Below, one piece after another: positions 44,136 through 57,300 of a stretch of DNA of 64,000 nucleotides; the stretch's first letter is position 1, and each line of letters begins with the position of its first letter. The position numbers were made by a program, and so were the translations under genes. Source of the stretch: Carnegiea gigantea (lineage: Eukaryota; Streptophyta; Magnoliopsida; Caryophyllales; Cactaceae); contig JAKOGI010000006.1 in the NCBI GenBank assembly GCA_029747015.1, forward strand, positions 372,001 through 436,000, written 5' to 3'. The notes beneath the pieces are model-generated. The model was not told the origin of the DNA. It saw only the letters and a program-made list of their open reading frames with translations, and searched no databases.

Positions 44136-45539
44136 AAGAGGGCTTCGAGTAGTACTTACGAGTGAAATATCACATGCCCAAAATCAAATATTTCAAAAGT
44201 AAGTTTTTAAGGATTTGGGTTAAAAATGAAAATTTTAAAAATTTAGGGCACTTGATGTAATATGATAAGTTATGTTTGGTCACTTTTGGTTTCATAAAAT
44301 ATCTGCTCAAACTTGGATGGACCTCAAAATATTTTTCCAAATTTGTCGGATCAGAAAAATATTAGCCTATATCTTAATTGTTTGTGATGAAATTTACAGC
44401 ACAAAAATAATTCAGCCTGCAAAAATTAAATTTAACTTAAACATGATTGAATCTACAAATTATAAAACTACTAGGCAAATCGGCAGAATTGAATGAACAA
44501 GAAAGTAGTAAATTTTATAAAGAGAAGGTGAGAGAGAGAGGGAGGCAAGAGTTTACCAACTAATTGACAGTAGAAACTGAAAGTTGAATCAAATAGATCA
44601 TTACAAATATAAATTTGAATTAAATCTAAGTACTTGAATTAAAGGTTTTAAGAGAGAATTAGACCATACTAATCTACTCCTAAAAGCTAAACTACAATCT
44701 AAGTTAAGATGGTGATGAATTATGACCCCGAAAGTCTCTTTTTACAGTAATGATAGTCATCCTTTACTTTTCAAATTCTAGTAGTAGTGGATCTCTTGTT
44801 CTCCCCTTTTAATGAAGATTAGGAAAGTCAATATAATAAAGAAATTACTTGGGGCCCACTTGATTTCCAATTTTCATCACTTGGCCACAATTGTCCAAAA
44901 TCTATTCTAATTAATCTTGCATTTCAAGTTGGTAATCTCAATATTTAATCAAATCATTATTCCTGCACGAACACTCAAAAACCAGATAAAATCCAAAAAT
45001 AGTCACGATTGCAATCAAAATCTAAGTAATTAAAAGCATCTCTCTATTCACTTTTGGTGACTAAACACTTATTATGCTGAATTTATTTTAATTTTTTCTA
45101 TGTTTATTTTTGTTAATTTGTTTTTAGGGCTATTTAGAGTGTAGCAAAAGTTTTATGGGATTTTTTTTTGGAATTTCCAAAATTTTGTGCAATTTTCAGG
45201 ACTATTTTCTGTGTACTTTATTTTCTACATTTTCTGTTTGTAATTTTCTATATTATTTTATGTCTGAAAAAGAATGGAAAAAAAATTATGTGCATATTTT
45301 CTGTGATTTTCCTGAATTTTCTATGTATATAATTCTAAGCGTTGAGTTTTGTTATATTTTTTGTTTGTTTTTCTTTTTGCCATTTGTTTTTTATTTTTTG
45401 TTCATTTTCTATTTTTGCTTATTTAAAAAATTCAAAAATTAGAAAAAATAAAAGACAAAAATACATTTGAGAGGATTTAGTGAATCATTGGTGAAGCAAT
45501 ATAAGAACTAATAGATTAGTAAGAGTTGAACCCAAACCT
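44136..45539. other. AT-rich stretch between the pararetrovirus and the Athila-like element
   Basis: No convincing gene. A 5' LTR for the following gypsy element would be expected here, but I could not find a match to sequence after 61060. T-rich frames near 45155-45442 are compositional. Confidence 0.4.
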
Positions 45540-45545
45540 GAGCTA

Positions 45546-46700
45546 AAAGAAATGGTTGAAGGACCATATGAGAGACTTTTAAATGAAATTTTCTGTCCCC
45601 CTTGGTCTTTTGTGCCATCATGCTTCAACTTGCCTGATTCAGGACTAGTGTAACTTTCGAGCAAAACTTCATTACAGTCACATTCTCCCTAATTTCACTG
45701 GTTTAGATGATGCATATATTCTTTTGAGTGGATTGGAGAAGTATGCTCCATATATGATGCGTTTTCGACATATATACATATAGAGGTGATTAGAATGGAT
45801 TTGATTTTCTTTTACTTTGAAAGATACTGCTAAAAGATGGATGGACAACTTGGCTACAAACTCTATTTCCACTTGGAATGACTTTTTAGTTGTCCTTGAG
45901 AAAATATTTTCCCAATACCAAAACTATAAAGCTAAGGAATGAAATAATAAATTTATTCAACTAGAAAAGGAATCATTTTGGAAATACATAGAGAGGTTTA
46001 AGAATATATTGGCTCAAGGTCCACACCATAGTTTACAACAACCATGTCTTTGCAAATCATTTTCGAAGGGCTTGACCAATAACCCAAAACCATAGTAGAG
46101 TCCATGTGTCCAGGTAACTTTCTTTCTAAGAGTATTGTTGCTGCTTTGGAGTTTTTAGAAGACTCAGCTGAAAAGACTATATAGTTGGAAACCACTAGAA
46201 ATAATAGCTTTTGTTCTAAGTTTGGTGGTAGTAAGCGTGGAATGCATGCTATTTTTGAGATGAGTTATCTTGAATCTAACATTGCTTCTATAGAGAACCT
46301 GTTGAAAGCGTTATTTGTTTAACAATCCTCACCTTTCCAAGCTTCTTTGATGTCTTATACTCTCATCAGGTCTTAGACCATACATTAAGTTCTTATTCTT
46401 ACTATGTTCTTCAGTTGTCTACTGGCAAGAACAAGTAAACATGGCCTACCAAAGACCTAAATATGACCCCTTTCCCCCCATTTTAACCTTGGGTGGAAAA
46501 ATAACCGTAACTTTTTGTGGAGTAGTAGACTGAAAATTGTGGTTTTGAACTCTCAGCTTGGACTGTTTCTTATCAACATCTCCCAACCCACTCCCATCCT
46601 TCTAGTTCTTACCAAAGATCAACTTATCAGAGTGTGCACAGTGCACCTAGACAGCCACGGCCCCCTATTGCTCAGACCTAACCTCCCTCGGCCATACTGA
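45546..46700 (+). pseudogene. Athila-like gag, decayed
   Basis: The Retrotrans_gag core is recognisable in several frames: DTAKRWMDNLATNSISTW (about 45825), the ESFWKYIERFKNILAQ helix (about 45970), and AALEFLEDSAEKT (about 46140), with stops between them. It is typical of Athila/Calypso-type plant gag. Confidence 0.75.
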
Positions 46701-47958
46701 TATTGATAAATTGGAAAAAAGAACTAATAGTAACGTGGAACGAATAATAAATGTTACATGAAATATGAAAAAATTGATGAATGACTAGTTCTCTCAAATG
46801 ACAGCATCCACTAGAGAGCCACATATTTTTTTTCCAATCAGCCAGAGGTTAACCCCAAAGATCTTGCTTCATCTTCTTCCTCTAGACCTACCGCTAATGA
46901 TAATGTGAGGAAAGTGAATGCAATCATATCCCTTGGGTCAGACCGAGAGATTGATAATTAAGTGGGTATTTGAAGAAACCTGTTGATAACCTCACACTTT
47001 CTTCCAAGATCCATCTGCTTTCCTCTTTTTCTCTGCGGAGAGACTGGTTCATCCAGTGCTTCGATTAATAGTATTGATGATGTCCCTGCTGATTCTCCTT
47101 CTTACTGACGTTGTGACCAGGAAGATCCTAAGGAGAAGGATTTCACTAACATAGTGGATCCTTCATCCCCTTTAAAGAAATATTCTTCCTCTCCTACTAC
47201 TGTTGAGCTAGTTCGTAAGCCCGTACCTCCTTTCCTTTATAGATTCAAAAAGAAGGATTAGAACTAGGTTGATAAGATAAGAGATAACTTATCTTAGATA
47301 GAAATTAGCATGCCAGTACTTGATGTTGTTCAGCAAATGCCTCTCTATGCTATCTCTTTGAAGGACTTGCATGCTATCGAGAGAGCCACTAATGCTCCTA
47401 AGAAGACTTTTCTAGCTTCTAGTGCCCTAGTATTTTTGTAATCATAGAAGACCATCTATTTTATCAAGCATTACTTGATTTAGTGATCAGTGTCAATGTC
47501 GTACATTTCACTGAGTGTGAAAGGCTAAGGTTAGGAGAGCTAAAACTTACCAAGATGGTTATCCAGCTAATTAATTGATTGACCAGACCGCCTTGGGTTA
47601 TTGTGGAGGACGTTATGACTAAGGTAAGTGAATTCATTTACCCAGTAGACTTGATTGTGCTTGAAACTAAAAAAGTGGCCAATGTTGCAAATCTGATCCC
47701 ATTTATTATAGGACAACCTTTTTTAGGACACTTCAAATGCTCTCATAAATTGTGGAAATAAAATGACGAGATTTCCTTTCAAGAACATAAATATAGAGTT
47801 GAACATCTTTAAGTTTCAAAGACAACTTCTGGATTTAATGATGTAGAGATTTCTACACTTAACTAGATAGAGGACTCCATTTATGATGAGTATGATGGTA
47901 TGTTTTCTTTTGAGTGTGAGTGATTTTTAATTGATGATGAGCCTAAAGATGATGTGTT

Positions 47959-48317
47959 TAGGGGTGTTCATTGGTCCAAACCCGGACTAGATCGGACCGG
48001 ATAGATTTGGACCAAGGACCGAATAAGAAGAGAAACATAGGCTATAGACCGGACCAAATAAAACTTAGACCGGACCGGAACCGGACCAAAAAAAATTCGC
48101 ACTGGACTGGACCGGATCGAACAAATCAAATTGATTAGGGGATTTTAAGTTTTCATCTTTTATGGATTAAGTAATCTAAACTAAAAAAGAATATCTAGAA
48201 GTAGGATTTTTGAACCATTTATTTGTATTCAAAAATTTAAAATTTATTTGAGATTAAAACTTTATTCACAAAAATAATACTTTTAAGCATACACGAGCGA
48301 ACAAAATAGTGAGAGAT

Positions 48318-48415
<98 letters not shown>

Positions 48416-48697
48416 GGTGAAAGAACAATAGGCGGGCTGGGAGGTTGGGATAGCTAACAAAAATCAAACCAAAAATTCCAATTTTAAATATATACGCGCC
48501 ACTTTGCTAACTGACTTGATAATCCACAAATTTTCTATTCGGTCCTTGGTCCGGATCGGTGGACTGGCCGGACCGGTAGACTGCTCCAGATCGGAAAAAT
48601 TCATGAATCGTGGACCAGACCGAATTTACTCGGTTCGGACCGGTTTTGATTGGTCTTCAATTCGGTCAAGTTTCGGACCGAATAATGAACACTCTTA
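47959..48697. mobile_element. second hAT-like non-autonomous element with GGACCGG-rich ends
   Basis: Inverted ends TAGGGGTGTTCATT and TAAGAGTGTTCATT are bordered by the perfect 8-bp duplication GATGTGTT (47951-47958 and 48698-48705). It has the same subterminal GGACCGG words and GA-rich middle as the 25461-26603 element, so both are one family. It sits inside the Athila-like coding region. Confidence 0.9.
48319..48409. repeat. (GA)n microsatellite inside the hAT-like element
   Basis: About 45 uninterrupted GA units. It creates a false serine/leucine-repeat frame on the minus strand. Confidence 0.95.
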
Positions 48698-49034
48698 GAT
48701 GTGTTTGAATTTGATGACTTATACTTTATGGACTCTAACTCTGAGTCATTTTGTGCTTTTACTATAGTGCGACGTGAGATTTCCCAAGGGAAGGCATGGA
48801 TCGAGGCCTCTATGTTAGCTAGATCCTAGGCTTCAGATAAATTTTCAGCCTCTACTACAGTTAACCTTCATTTTCGTTGTGGCATAGCTTATTACCAACC
48901 TCTGTCGTGCGACCTTGATTCCCTTACTATATCTCTTAACTTGAAACCTCTTCCTAATTCTCATAAGTATTCATTTTTGGGACCTGACGAATCTTTCATT
49001 GTGATTATTGCTTCTACCTTAAACTTGGACTAAG

Positions 49035-50259
49035 TGATAGGGCTGTAAGCGCACGGTGGCGTTATAGCAAAATCAAGGTCGTCTCCTATAAAAACTAGGT
49101 TAATCTACTGGGCTTTATTCCTACCGATAGGCTAAGCGAATCAAAATTTGAGATTGAAATTAAATTAATATATTATCTAATCTAATGAATGAATAATCAA
49201 GAAATTATACAAAACTAGCAATCTCTCAATTCACGTGTCAATCAAGCATTTCTTCCTCAATAGATTATTTTAAAATCAACAATTATTACAACCCTCTTTC
49301 AGGCTGAAGTGAAATAGCTAAATCTAATCAATTACCATTTCTTAAGGGCTCTCAATTTGTTTAGGATCATTAAGCATGCGATTATCATATTTATGGTTTC
49401 TTAATTAGTGGGACTTTCTCAAGACTCCACACAATCAAATCAAATTCTAAGGTTCTAGTATTGAATTTCACCTTTCAATTTCTCATCCAACACCCAAAAT
49501 ACGCAAAGAATGTGATCAGATTTCTTGCAAGGCAATAATCTTCTAAGATTCGATAAAACAATCCAACAATTCCAAAATTCTCAAAGAGATGAATAGCAAA
49601 TCAAGAATTTAACTAGTATTTGCATAAATCTATAATCAAAACACCAAAAGATAATCAAAATTACAAAACATAAATCCAAAGATAATGAGAAAAGAGAAGA
49701 GATGAGAAGAGAAGAGAAGAAAAGAGAAATGCTGAGCCAAATAATGCACTTGAATCCATCAATTACAAACCCGACATGGAATCCTTGCAAATCTTCCCTT
49801 CAATTCACTCACTCTTCCTCTAATCTAAATTCTGATCTAGTTATAATAGAATGGAGTATGGAGATGGAATGATGGGTATTGAAATGAGGTTGAAAACAAC
49901 CTTTTTATAGCAAAACCGCCTGGAAGTCGAACAACTACGAGAAATAAATAGGCTCAAGGGATACCACGGACCGTGGGCACCACTATGGACCATCTGTTGT
50001 GAGCTTTGTTTCGATATTCTTATGTTCTTTCTTCCTTCCAGGGGCATAGTGACTTAGAAGCGTCCGTGGGAGGTCAAGCTACACTCATTTAGGGGTCAAA
50101 TATGGGGTAAAATGGTCCAAAAACCTGCAAAACGCAGAAAAGAATCATACCTAAGTGCAAAACAGAAAACAAGTGCATAATAGAGTATAAAACACATAAT
50201 TCTCCCTAAAAATGGTACAAAATGACCTCAAAATAGAGTGCACTTTAAGGACTTATCTA
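49035..50259 (-). repeat. left LTR (3' LTR) of the LARD-like element
   Basis: About 1225 bp. It matches 53392-53616 and 55318-55861 of the right LTR, apart from about 430 bp (49742-50172) that the right copy lacks. Confidence 0.85.
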
Positions 50260-51124
50260 ACTTTCTGCGTAAACTGTTGCTTGTCCTGAAACAAACAATA
50301 TATAAAACCGATAAGAGAAGATGCATTTAGGACTCAAAACATAACAACCTCCTTAAAGTAGGCAAGTCACAGCATAACACAAGCAAGAGTGACAATCAAC
50401 GGCAACCTCAAGTAATGCGTAAAACATTTCAAAATTAGTAGGAGGGGAAGGTTTTCAAAAAGTATGAGACCACAAGCTCGATATCAAGCTTGATTACCCC
50501 CACAGAACCACGAAGCATGTCATGCAAGCACATGAAATTGGTTAGAGTCAACTAGCCTGGTAGAACCTCACTTTTGGGAAAACATAGATCACTTCCGCTC
50601 ATGTATTTGAAATATAGCATAGGTTCACTAAAAACTCACTTTAAAGATGAAATCTACCGCAAGCTTGTAGAGACTCTCAAATTCTCCACCACTAAAATGT
50701 AGTGTACACAAGACAATCAAGAGGACTTTATATGAGTTGTAATGTGGGCTAGAAAGGTTAAGGAAAAGGAGTGGACAAATGCATTTGGGTAATGTGGAGC
50801 TAGGTAGCCAAATAACTAGAAGTAACTAACAAACCACCAAGAAACTATGAACTTTATCAACTCTCCAAACCCCAACAATTGAATGAACAAACCCCGTGAA
50901 TGAAATAGGAAATTAGTTAACAAAGAAAGGAACTCAAGCTATTTACATATCCAATGCCAATCACTTAGTTTTTTTTCTGGGTTTTTTTTTCCGTCTTTTC
51001 TCTTTGTTTTCTCAACATGATTTCTTCTTCTTGTTTTTTTTTTTTTCTTTTAGTCCTCTTTGGGAAATGAAATGAAAATTTCAACTAGTGAAAGACATAT
51101 GATTATGAACTATCAACTCACAAC

Positions 51125-51190
<66 letters not shown>

Positions 51191-52237
51191 ACCCAAACAT
51201 GAGGGAACTAAAGCAAATGTTCAATATCATAAATCCCTCAATAAACCAATATACCAAGGCCACCTTAAACTCAATTATCCCCAAAATCACCCATTACATA
51301 GATGAAGTGATGCTCCATAGATTTGGCTTAAAGTTAAGAATATGTGTTTGGCCAAAGGCTAATATGAAGGGATCACAACAAAGATGAATATAAGCTTAAA
51401 AAGGCTAACAAAGGGAATAAACATGTTACACAAGGGTAGGCTATTCGGCTATGTGGCTAAAATGACCAAAAAAAAGAAATCTCTCTATCCTATCCTCAAA
51501 TATGCACATGCAAATGTGGTTTTGAAAAAGAGTGAAGGAAAGTTCTAGAGATGCAACATGGAAGAGTCACACACATAAAAGAACATGAGACTAAACATAA
51601 TAATTAGTCCAAATAAGGCTCAAAGTCTCACGGAATATCCACCAAAGTCTCAACTAGCTCATTAAATGACTCTCATATACCAATGCGCTAATGATTCCAA
51701 CGGATAACAAAGTTCTCAACCAAGACAAGGGTCAAAACAAGAATATTTACAAAACTTTCACAAAAATTTTCGCACCAAAGAGATTACACATCAAAAGTTA
51801 CTCAAACTTATGAAAGCTGTTATACCTAAAGAATCATCACTTAAGGTTATCTCCAATAATCCACACCACTGCTCCATAAATCTAGAAATACAAATCTAAA
51901 ATGCAACTAAATACAACACAACAGTGTAAACAAAAGGAAACCTAAGCCTACATGCTCTAACTAGTATGAAAACTGATAACAAAAATAGAAAACATGAAAC
52001 CACCCTTCCTCCATGCTTGGATAAAACATCATTATTCAAAGGAAAGAAAGTGAAAGAAGGAAATGGAAACAAAACATAACAATCTCACCAAGTTAGGTGT
52101 TGGATGCACCTAAGCTAAGACCTCCTCGCAAACGGGGCACATGGAGCATCCGCCACTCCATCACATCTTTAAGACCTTGCTCACCACATCAGACTTCGTC
52201 AACGCACATGGAAGCTTAACGAACGCCACCACATGGA
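50260..52237. other. non-coding interior of the LARD-like element
   Basis: No coding recognised. It contains a compound (TA)n(CA)n microsatellite at about 51129-51188. Confidence 0.6.
51129..51188. repeat. (TA)n(CA)n compound microsatellite
   Basis: About 16 TA units then about 14 CA units. Confidence 0.95.
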
Positions 52238-53197
52238 TTAGCAAGCATGGCAGTGAGAAAGCAACAAGATGACAATATTGAAGAAAGTTAGCGCTCTCCT
52301 CATCAAATCAAATACAATAGAAAAATCAACAAAGAAATCAAAAAAAGTGTTCCATATGATTTTTCTAGGCTTGTCCACTAGGCACATGTAATATGGGTCA
52401 AGGGAGGCATTATACCCACTAAAGTAACCTAGGGATACTAAATTATCAACATTCCCGTCAAGCATATTAAACATGTTATCCTCATAGTCCAAATCAACAT
52501 TAGCATCACAAATCATAGGATTATCAATAGACACATTGATATAATACCCGGGGGAAGGAGAGTGTTGTAAATACATAGGTAAAACGTGGGAACGATCAAG
52601 AGAATTGGGGAGAACAATATTATCAAAATCAAGTCTAGGAGACGCCTAATGCATAAATATATCTCATGGCCCTTCCAAAGGCGTCTCAACTAGATCGTGC
52701 ACCTCATCAAAAGTATCTTCTGACTCAAAACATGCATTAGTAACACTACACCTAGCAACTACCTCAAAAGGCTGACCTACCTCAAGCCCCGTGCACTAGG
52801 CTAAAGGGAAGGATCAATCAGGTAAGGTCAGGACAACATCAACATTATCCTAGGGCGATACAAAGTCAGATTGAGCACAGCATGCACAATAAGGACACCA
52901 ATGTATATTGTGGTCAGAAGAATTACACAAATCACACTAAAAAGGGGTGTAATAAGATCTAGAATAGAATGCGCAAGGATCAAAGAATGTATATCTAGAA
53001 ACACAACTAGCCTTCTCAAACTTAAATGAATTCGAAGCAGTCCACTCCAACAAATACCAGGCCTCATCGACGCTTTTAGCAAGAAAACTCCAATGCTCTA
53101 AAAGAATACGGGTTTTACTATTCACACTCTCATCAACAATGTCCAATATTTCCCATTTACCCACATAATAACCACATTGAGTAAGAAAAGCACGCAA
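52238..53197 (-). pseudogene. gag-like protein of the LARD-like element
   Basis: The minus strand gives SVDEAWYLLEWTASNSF, then a Cys-rich segment (CDLCNSSDHNIHWCPYC), and acidic text with stops down to 52238. The layout recalls proteins coded by non-autonomous plant gypsy derivatives. I cannot give it a precise family. The stops and frame changes mean no intact product. Confidence 0.5.
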
Positions 53198-53367
53198 GTG
53201 CTTAAAATACCTCCAAAATAATTCATGGTCAAATTAGGGAAAATGGAGAATGGCCATTGTTTTTTTTTCAAATTTTTTTATTTTTTTAATTTTCAAAATT
53301 TTTTTATTCAAAGAAAAACAAAATACGTAATCAAACCTATTGAGAAAAGCCCAATATTCAACACTAA

Positions 53368-53385
53368 TCCCCGACAACGGCGACA
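53368..53385 (-). promoter_or_regulatory. primer-binding site of the LARD-like element
   Basis: The minus strand reads TGTCGCCGTTGTCGGGGA, two changes from the tRNA-Asp-type site used by Athila elements. Six bases separate it from the LTR. This hints that Athila-type enzymes mobilised it. Confidence 0.75.
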
Positions 53386-53391
53386 AAAACT

Positions 53392-55861
53392 TGATAGGAC
53401 CGCAAAAGCACGGTGACGTTGTAGCAAATCAAAGTCGTCTCCTACAAGGACTAGGTTAATCTACTAGGCTTTGTCCCCTTAAGATAGGCTAAACGAATTA
53501 AAATTTGATATTGAAACTAAATTAATTTATTATCTAATCTAATGAATAAATATTCAAGAAATTATACAAAACTAGCAATCTCTCACTTCATGTATCAATC
53601 AAGCATTTCTCTTACTTATGATTCATTCTCATGGGACTTCATTAGCCAATTATTGAGTAAACTACAATTCCCACCCAAATTTAGATAATAGATCCTACTG
53701 CTGATAACTACCTGCAATTTCAGCCTGAGTACTAATGGTCACACATATGGTAACTTTCATGGAAGGAAGGGCCTAAGAGAAGGGGATCCTATATCACCAT
53801 TGATATTTGTGCTTGTAATGGAGTACTTAACTAGAATCCTTCTATTTAAGGCCAAGCAACGCCCTTTTAGGTATCATCCTCTCTGCAAAGGCATGAAGCT
53901 GACCAATCTATATTTTGCTGATGATCTAATGATATTTAGCAAGGGGCACATATATACTATCCAGCTTATCGTGGAAGCAATTCAATAATTCTCCAATACT
54001 ACAGGGCTATCTGCCAACACACAGAAATCCTATGTTTATATATCCGATATAAATGCAGCTACACAACATCAGATCCTCCAACTTACAGGGTTTGCACTGG
54101 GAACCTTCCCTATGAATTACCTTGGCATACCACTCTCACCAAGGAAATAGAGTACTGCAGAATGTCACGCATTGGTGGAAAAAATCACCAAAAGGATCAA
54201 ACATAGACAACAAGACACCTATCCTACACTGGGAGAGTGCAATTGATAAATTCAGTCCTGTTTTCACTGCATACCTATTGGTCATCCTTGTTTACATTAC
54301 CCAAGAAAACCATCAAGCAAATAGAGGCAATTAATAGGAATTTCCTATGGAGTCAGAGTACAAACTGTCAAAAAACTCTTCAAGTTGCATGGGACACTAT
54401 ATGCAAGCCAAAAGCACAAGGGGGATTGTGTATAAAGAACTACCATCTGTGGAATATAGCAGCAATAGGAAAGCATTTGTGGTTTCTAGCAGAGGGAAAA
54501 CAAAGCTTATGGGTAAAATGGATCCATGAAATCTACTTAAAAGGAACACAGTTTTGGCAAATGCAGAGTTCCCCTAACTCCTCATGGTACTGGAGAAAGA
54601 TACTACAAGTCCGGGATAAGATGGCTGAGGGATATAGCCAAGGCCAGTAGAAAGGGACCAAAAGTAAGCAATACTCTATAGCTAGTGGATACAAGTGGTT
54701 GATGGGGCCCAAACATAAGTTTTCTATGGCCGAGATTGTTTGGAGTAGGTATAACATACCTAGACACTCCATATGTTTGTGGAAACTATGTTTAAGGAAA
54801 CTCCCAACCTGTGACTATCTAATGAAGTGGAAGCAACAACTCCAAACACCAATGTGTCTGCTATGCTATGAATAGCTTGAAACCCAACAACACCTCTGCT
54901 ACCAATGTCAGTACAGTCAGAGTGTGTTGTAAAATGTTCTCAGTACCATGCAGCTTCCAGGGCCTAGCATACATATACAACATGCCATACTGATGTGGAA
55001 GAAGGCGAAAAATGTAACCAAACAGAAAATGTTGAGCCTTTGCATAGCAAGAGTTACTTACTACCTGTGGTAGGAGAGAAATGCCCGTCCATTGCAACAC
55101 CATGAAAGGAAAATCAACCAAGTCACAACAAGCTGCTTGCAAACAATCGGGAGTCGTATACAGTATATAGGAAAAGTTGCTAGAAAGGAAAAAACAAAAC
55201 TCGAACTAGCCCCTTATGTAAAGAAGGCTGAGACAACCTTAGCTTCATAGAACACTGTACAGCTACAAAGTTTTGAATGCAATGCAATACACGTACTTTT
55301 CTACCCAAAAAAAAACCTAACAGTCAAAGTATCACAATCCTCTTTTAAGGTGAAGTAAAATACTTAAATCTAACCAATTACCATTTCTCAAGAGCTCTCG
55401 ATTTGTTTAGGATCATTAAACATGTGATTATCATATTCATGGTTTCTCAATCGGTGTGATTTTATCAAGACTCCACACAATCAAGTCAAATGCTAGGATT
55501 CTAGTGTTGAATTTCACATTTTAATTCCTCATCCAACTTTCAAAACATGCAAGAAGGTGATCAAATTTTTTACAAGACAATAATCTTCTAAGATTCGATA
55601 AAACAATCCAACAATTTTACAATACTCAAAGAGATGAAAAGCAAATCAAGAATTTAACAAGTATTTGCATAAATCGAAAATCAAAACAACAAGAGATAAT
55701 CAAAATTACAAAACATAAATCCAAAGATAATGAGAAAAGAGAAGAGAAAAGAAATGCTAAGCCAAATAACACAAAGTGCATAATATAGTCTAAAACACAT
55801 AATTCTCCTTTAAAAAGGTACAAAATGACCTCAAAATAGAATGCACTTTAAGAACTTATCA
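53392..55861 (-). repeat. right LTR (5' LTR) of the LARD-like element, carrying a LINE
   Basis: Starts TGATAGG and ends CTTATCA. A LINE fragment occupies about 53617-55317. A deletion of about 430 bp near 55771 makes this copy shorter than the left LTR. Confidence 0.85.
53617..55317 (+). pseudogene. 5'-truncated LINE inserted in the LTR
   Basis: The fragment begins inside the RT (YDSFSWDFISQLL), continues with the catalytic box region (NLYFADDLMIFSKG near 53915), the NYLGIP segment and a zf-RVT-like zone with LWKLCLRKLPTCDYL near 54780. It ends in a run of nine A at about 55306-55314. The 5' truncation and A-tail are typical of LINE insertion. Several stops and frame changes are present. No clean target duplication is visible. 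Confidence 0.8.
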
Positions 55862-57300
55862 CTAAGAGGCAAAATTGGTTGTCTTATTAAGAGAGAATAA
55901 GGAAGATATATGTTGGACTTTAAGGGTTATCAAGGGTATTAGTCCCCTGATTGTGCAGCATAGGATCCAGTGGGTGGATAATGATAAGCCTTACTATGAA
56001 TGTCAAAGGGTTTGAACCCTACCTTGCTGGAAGTAGTTGGAAGGGAAGTCCTAAAGTGGTCAGACCATGGGATCATCTATCCCTTTTCTAATAGTAAATG
56101 GTTTTTTCCAGTTTAAGTTATTCCTAAAAAGACTGGTACCACTACGAATAGGAATAATATGACTGAGCTAGTTTCCACTTGAGTTTAGTCTAGGTGGTAG
56201 TTTTGCATTGGCTATAGGAAATTGAATGTCGCTACTAGGAAGTACCATTTTCCTCTTTGCTTCTTTGATTAGTTGTTAGCTGAAGATCCATTCTATTGCT
56301 TTTTAGATAGATGCAACAAGATCTCTATTATTCTTGAGGATTAGGAGCAGATTACTTTCATGTGCCTTTTTGGTACTTATGCTTTTAGGGGAATGCATTT
56401 GGGGTATGATTTCCATTTTCTTGGACTTAGTTGAACAATGGATGGAAATTTTTATGGATGACTTCTCTGTGTTTGGATCTTCCTTTCATAATTGTTTGTT
56501 TATTCTGAGTAAAGTGCTAAAAAGGTGCGACAGAAAAATCTGACTTTAAACTTAGAGAAATGTCATTTCATGGTAAAAAGGGGATAGCTTAGGCCATACT
56601 ATTTCTAAATATGGAATTGAGGTTGATAAAGCTAAGATTGACATAATTGTTAATCATCCTCCTCTAGCTTGTGTAAAACAAATGAGGCCATTTCTTAGAC
56701 AAGACGACTTTTATCAATGGTTCATTTAACACTTTAGCAAGATATCGAGACCTTTGACCAACCTTTTAGCTAAGGTTATTCCATTTCACTTCTTTGAGGA
56801 GTGTCATGCCACATCTACTAAGCTGAAGGAAACCTTGATCTCTTCTCCCAATCATTACCCTCCCATTTGGGAGAACCTTTTAGGTTGATGTGTAAAACAT
56901 CTAATTATCCAATTGGGGTTGTCTGAAGGCACCGTATTAATAGAAAACTCCTTTTAATTTATTATGTTAGTCACATCCTAAATTATGCATAACTAAATTA
57001 CACTGTAGGTCAGGAAGAATTTTTACCTATGATATTTAGTTCTGAGAAGTTTAGACTCTATTTGATTTAGTCTCCTATCATTGTCCATACTAACCATTTT
57101 ACTCTTAAGCATCTTCTTTTCGAGAATGATGATAAACCTAGACTTTTAAGATGCATTTTGCGTTTGCAAGAATTCGATTGTGAGATTAGAGATAAGAAAG
57201 GTTCTGAGAACCTAGTGTTTGAACACTTGTCTGGGGTTGTCCATGATAGAAAGTTTGAGTCTCGTACTTCTGAATGTTTTCTTAATGAGTAGTTGTTTCC
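55862..57300 (+). pseudogene. Athila-like reverse transcriptase and RNase H, decayed
   Basis: Directly after the CTAAG duplication the gypsy frame resumes (EAKLVVLLRENKEDI). The RT contains DYR-like CIGYRKLNVATRKYHFPL (56195-56250), the catalytic F-M-D-D-F-S-V-F-G (about 56452) and LEKCHFMVK. RNase H remains run at about 56880-57230, ending SENLVFEHLSGVV. Stops and frameshifts are frequent. Confidence 0.8.

Larger units (their letters stand above)
46880..49034 (+). pseudogene. Athila-like protease region, interrupted
   Basis: Retropepsin-like remains around 47320-47760 include IVEDVMTKVSEFIYPVDLIV and IIGQPFLG, the I-(I/L)-G-x-P-F-L motif. The catalytic D-T/S-G itself is degraded near 47440-47500. 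The acidic linker (DDEPKDDVFEFDD) is split by the hAT-like element and resumes at 48706. Coding continues to 49030, where the next insert begins. Confidence 0.65.
49035..55861 (-). mobile_element. non-autonomous LTR retrotransposon (LARD-like), reverse strand, inserted in the Athila-like element
   Basis: Perfect CTAAG duplications flank the element (49030-49034 and 55862-55866). Both LTRs start TGATAGG on the + strand; the right one ends CTTATCA. Read on the minus strand, the 5' LTR is 53392-55861 (with a LINE insert), a primer site follows at 53368-53385, and the interior holds only gag-like and unidentified frames. No protease, RT or integrase. Joining the host element at the CTAAG gives a continuing frame. 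Confidence 0.88.

Noticed and set aside
45155..45442. 95-residue Phe-rich frame resembling membrane segments
   Set aside because: T-rich DNA gives Phe/Leu/Tyr in any frame; no conserved pattern.
48237..48467. Frame with a long Ser-Leu repeat
   Set aside because: Artefact of the (GA)n microsatellite.
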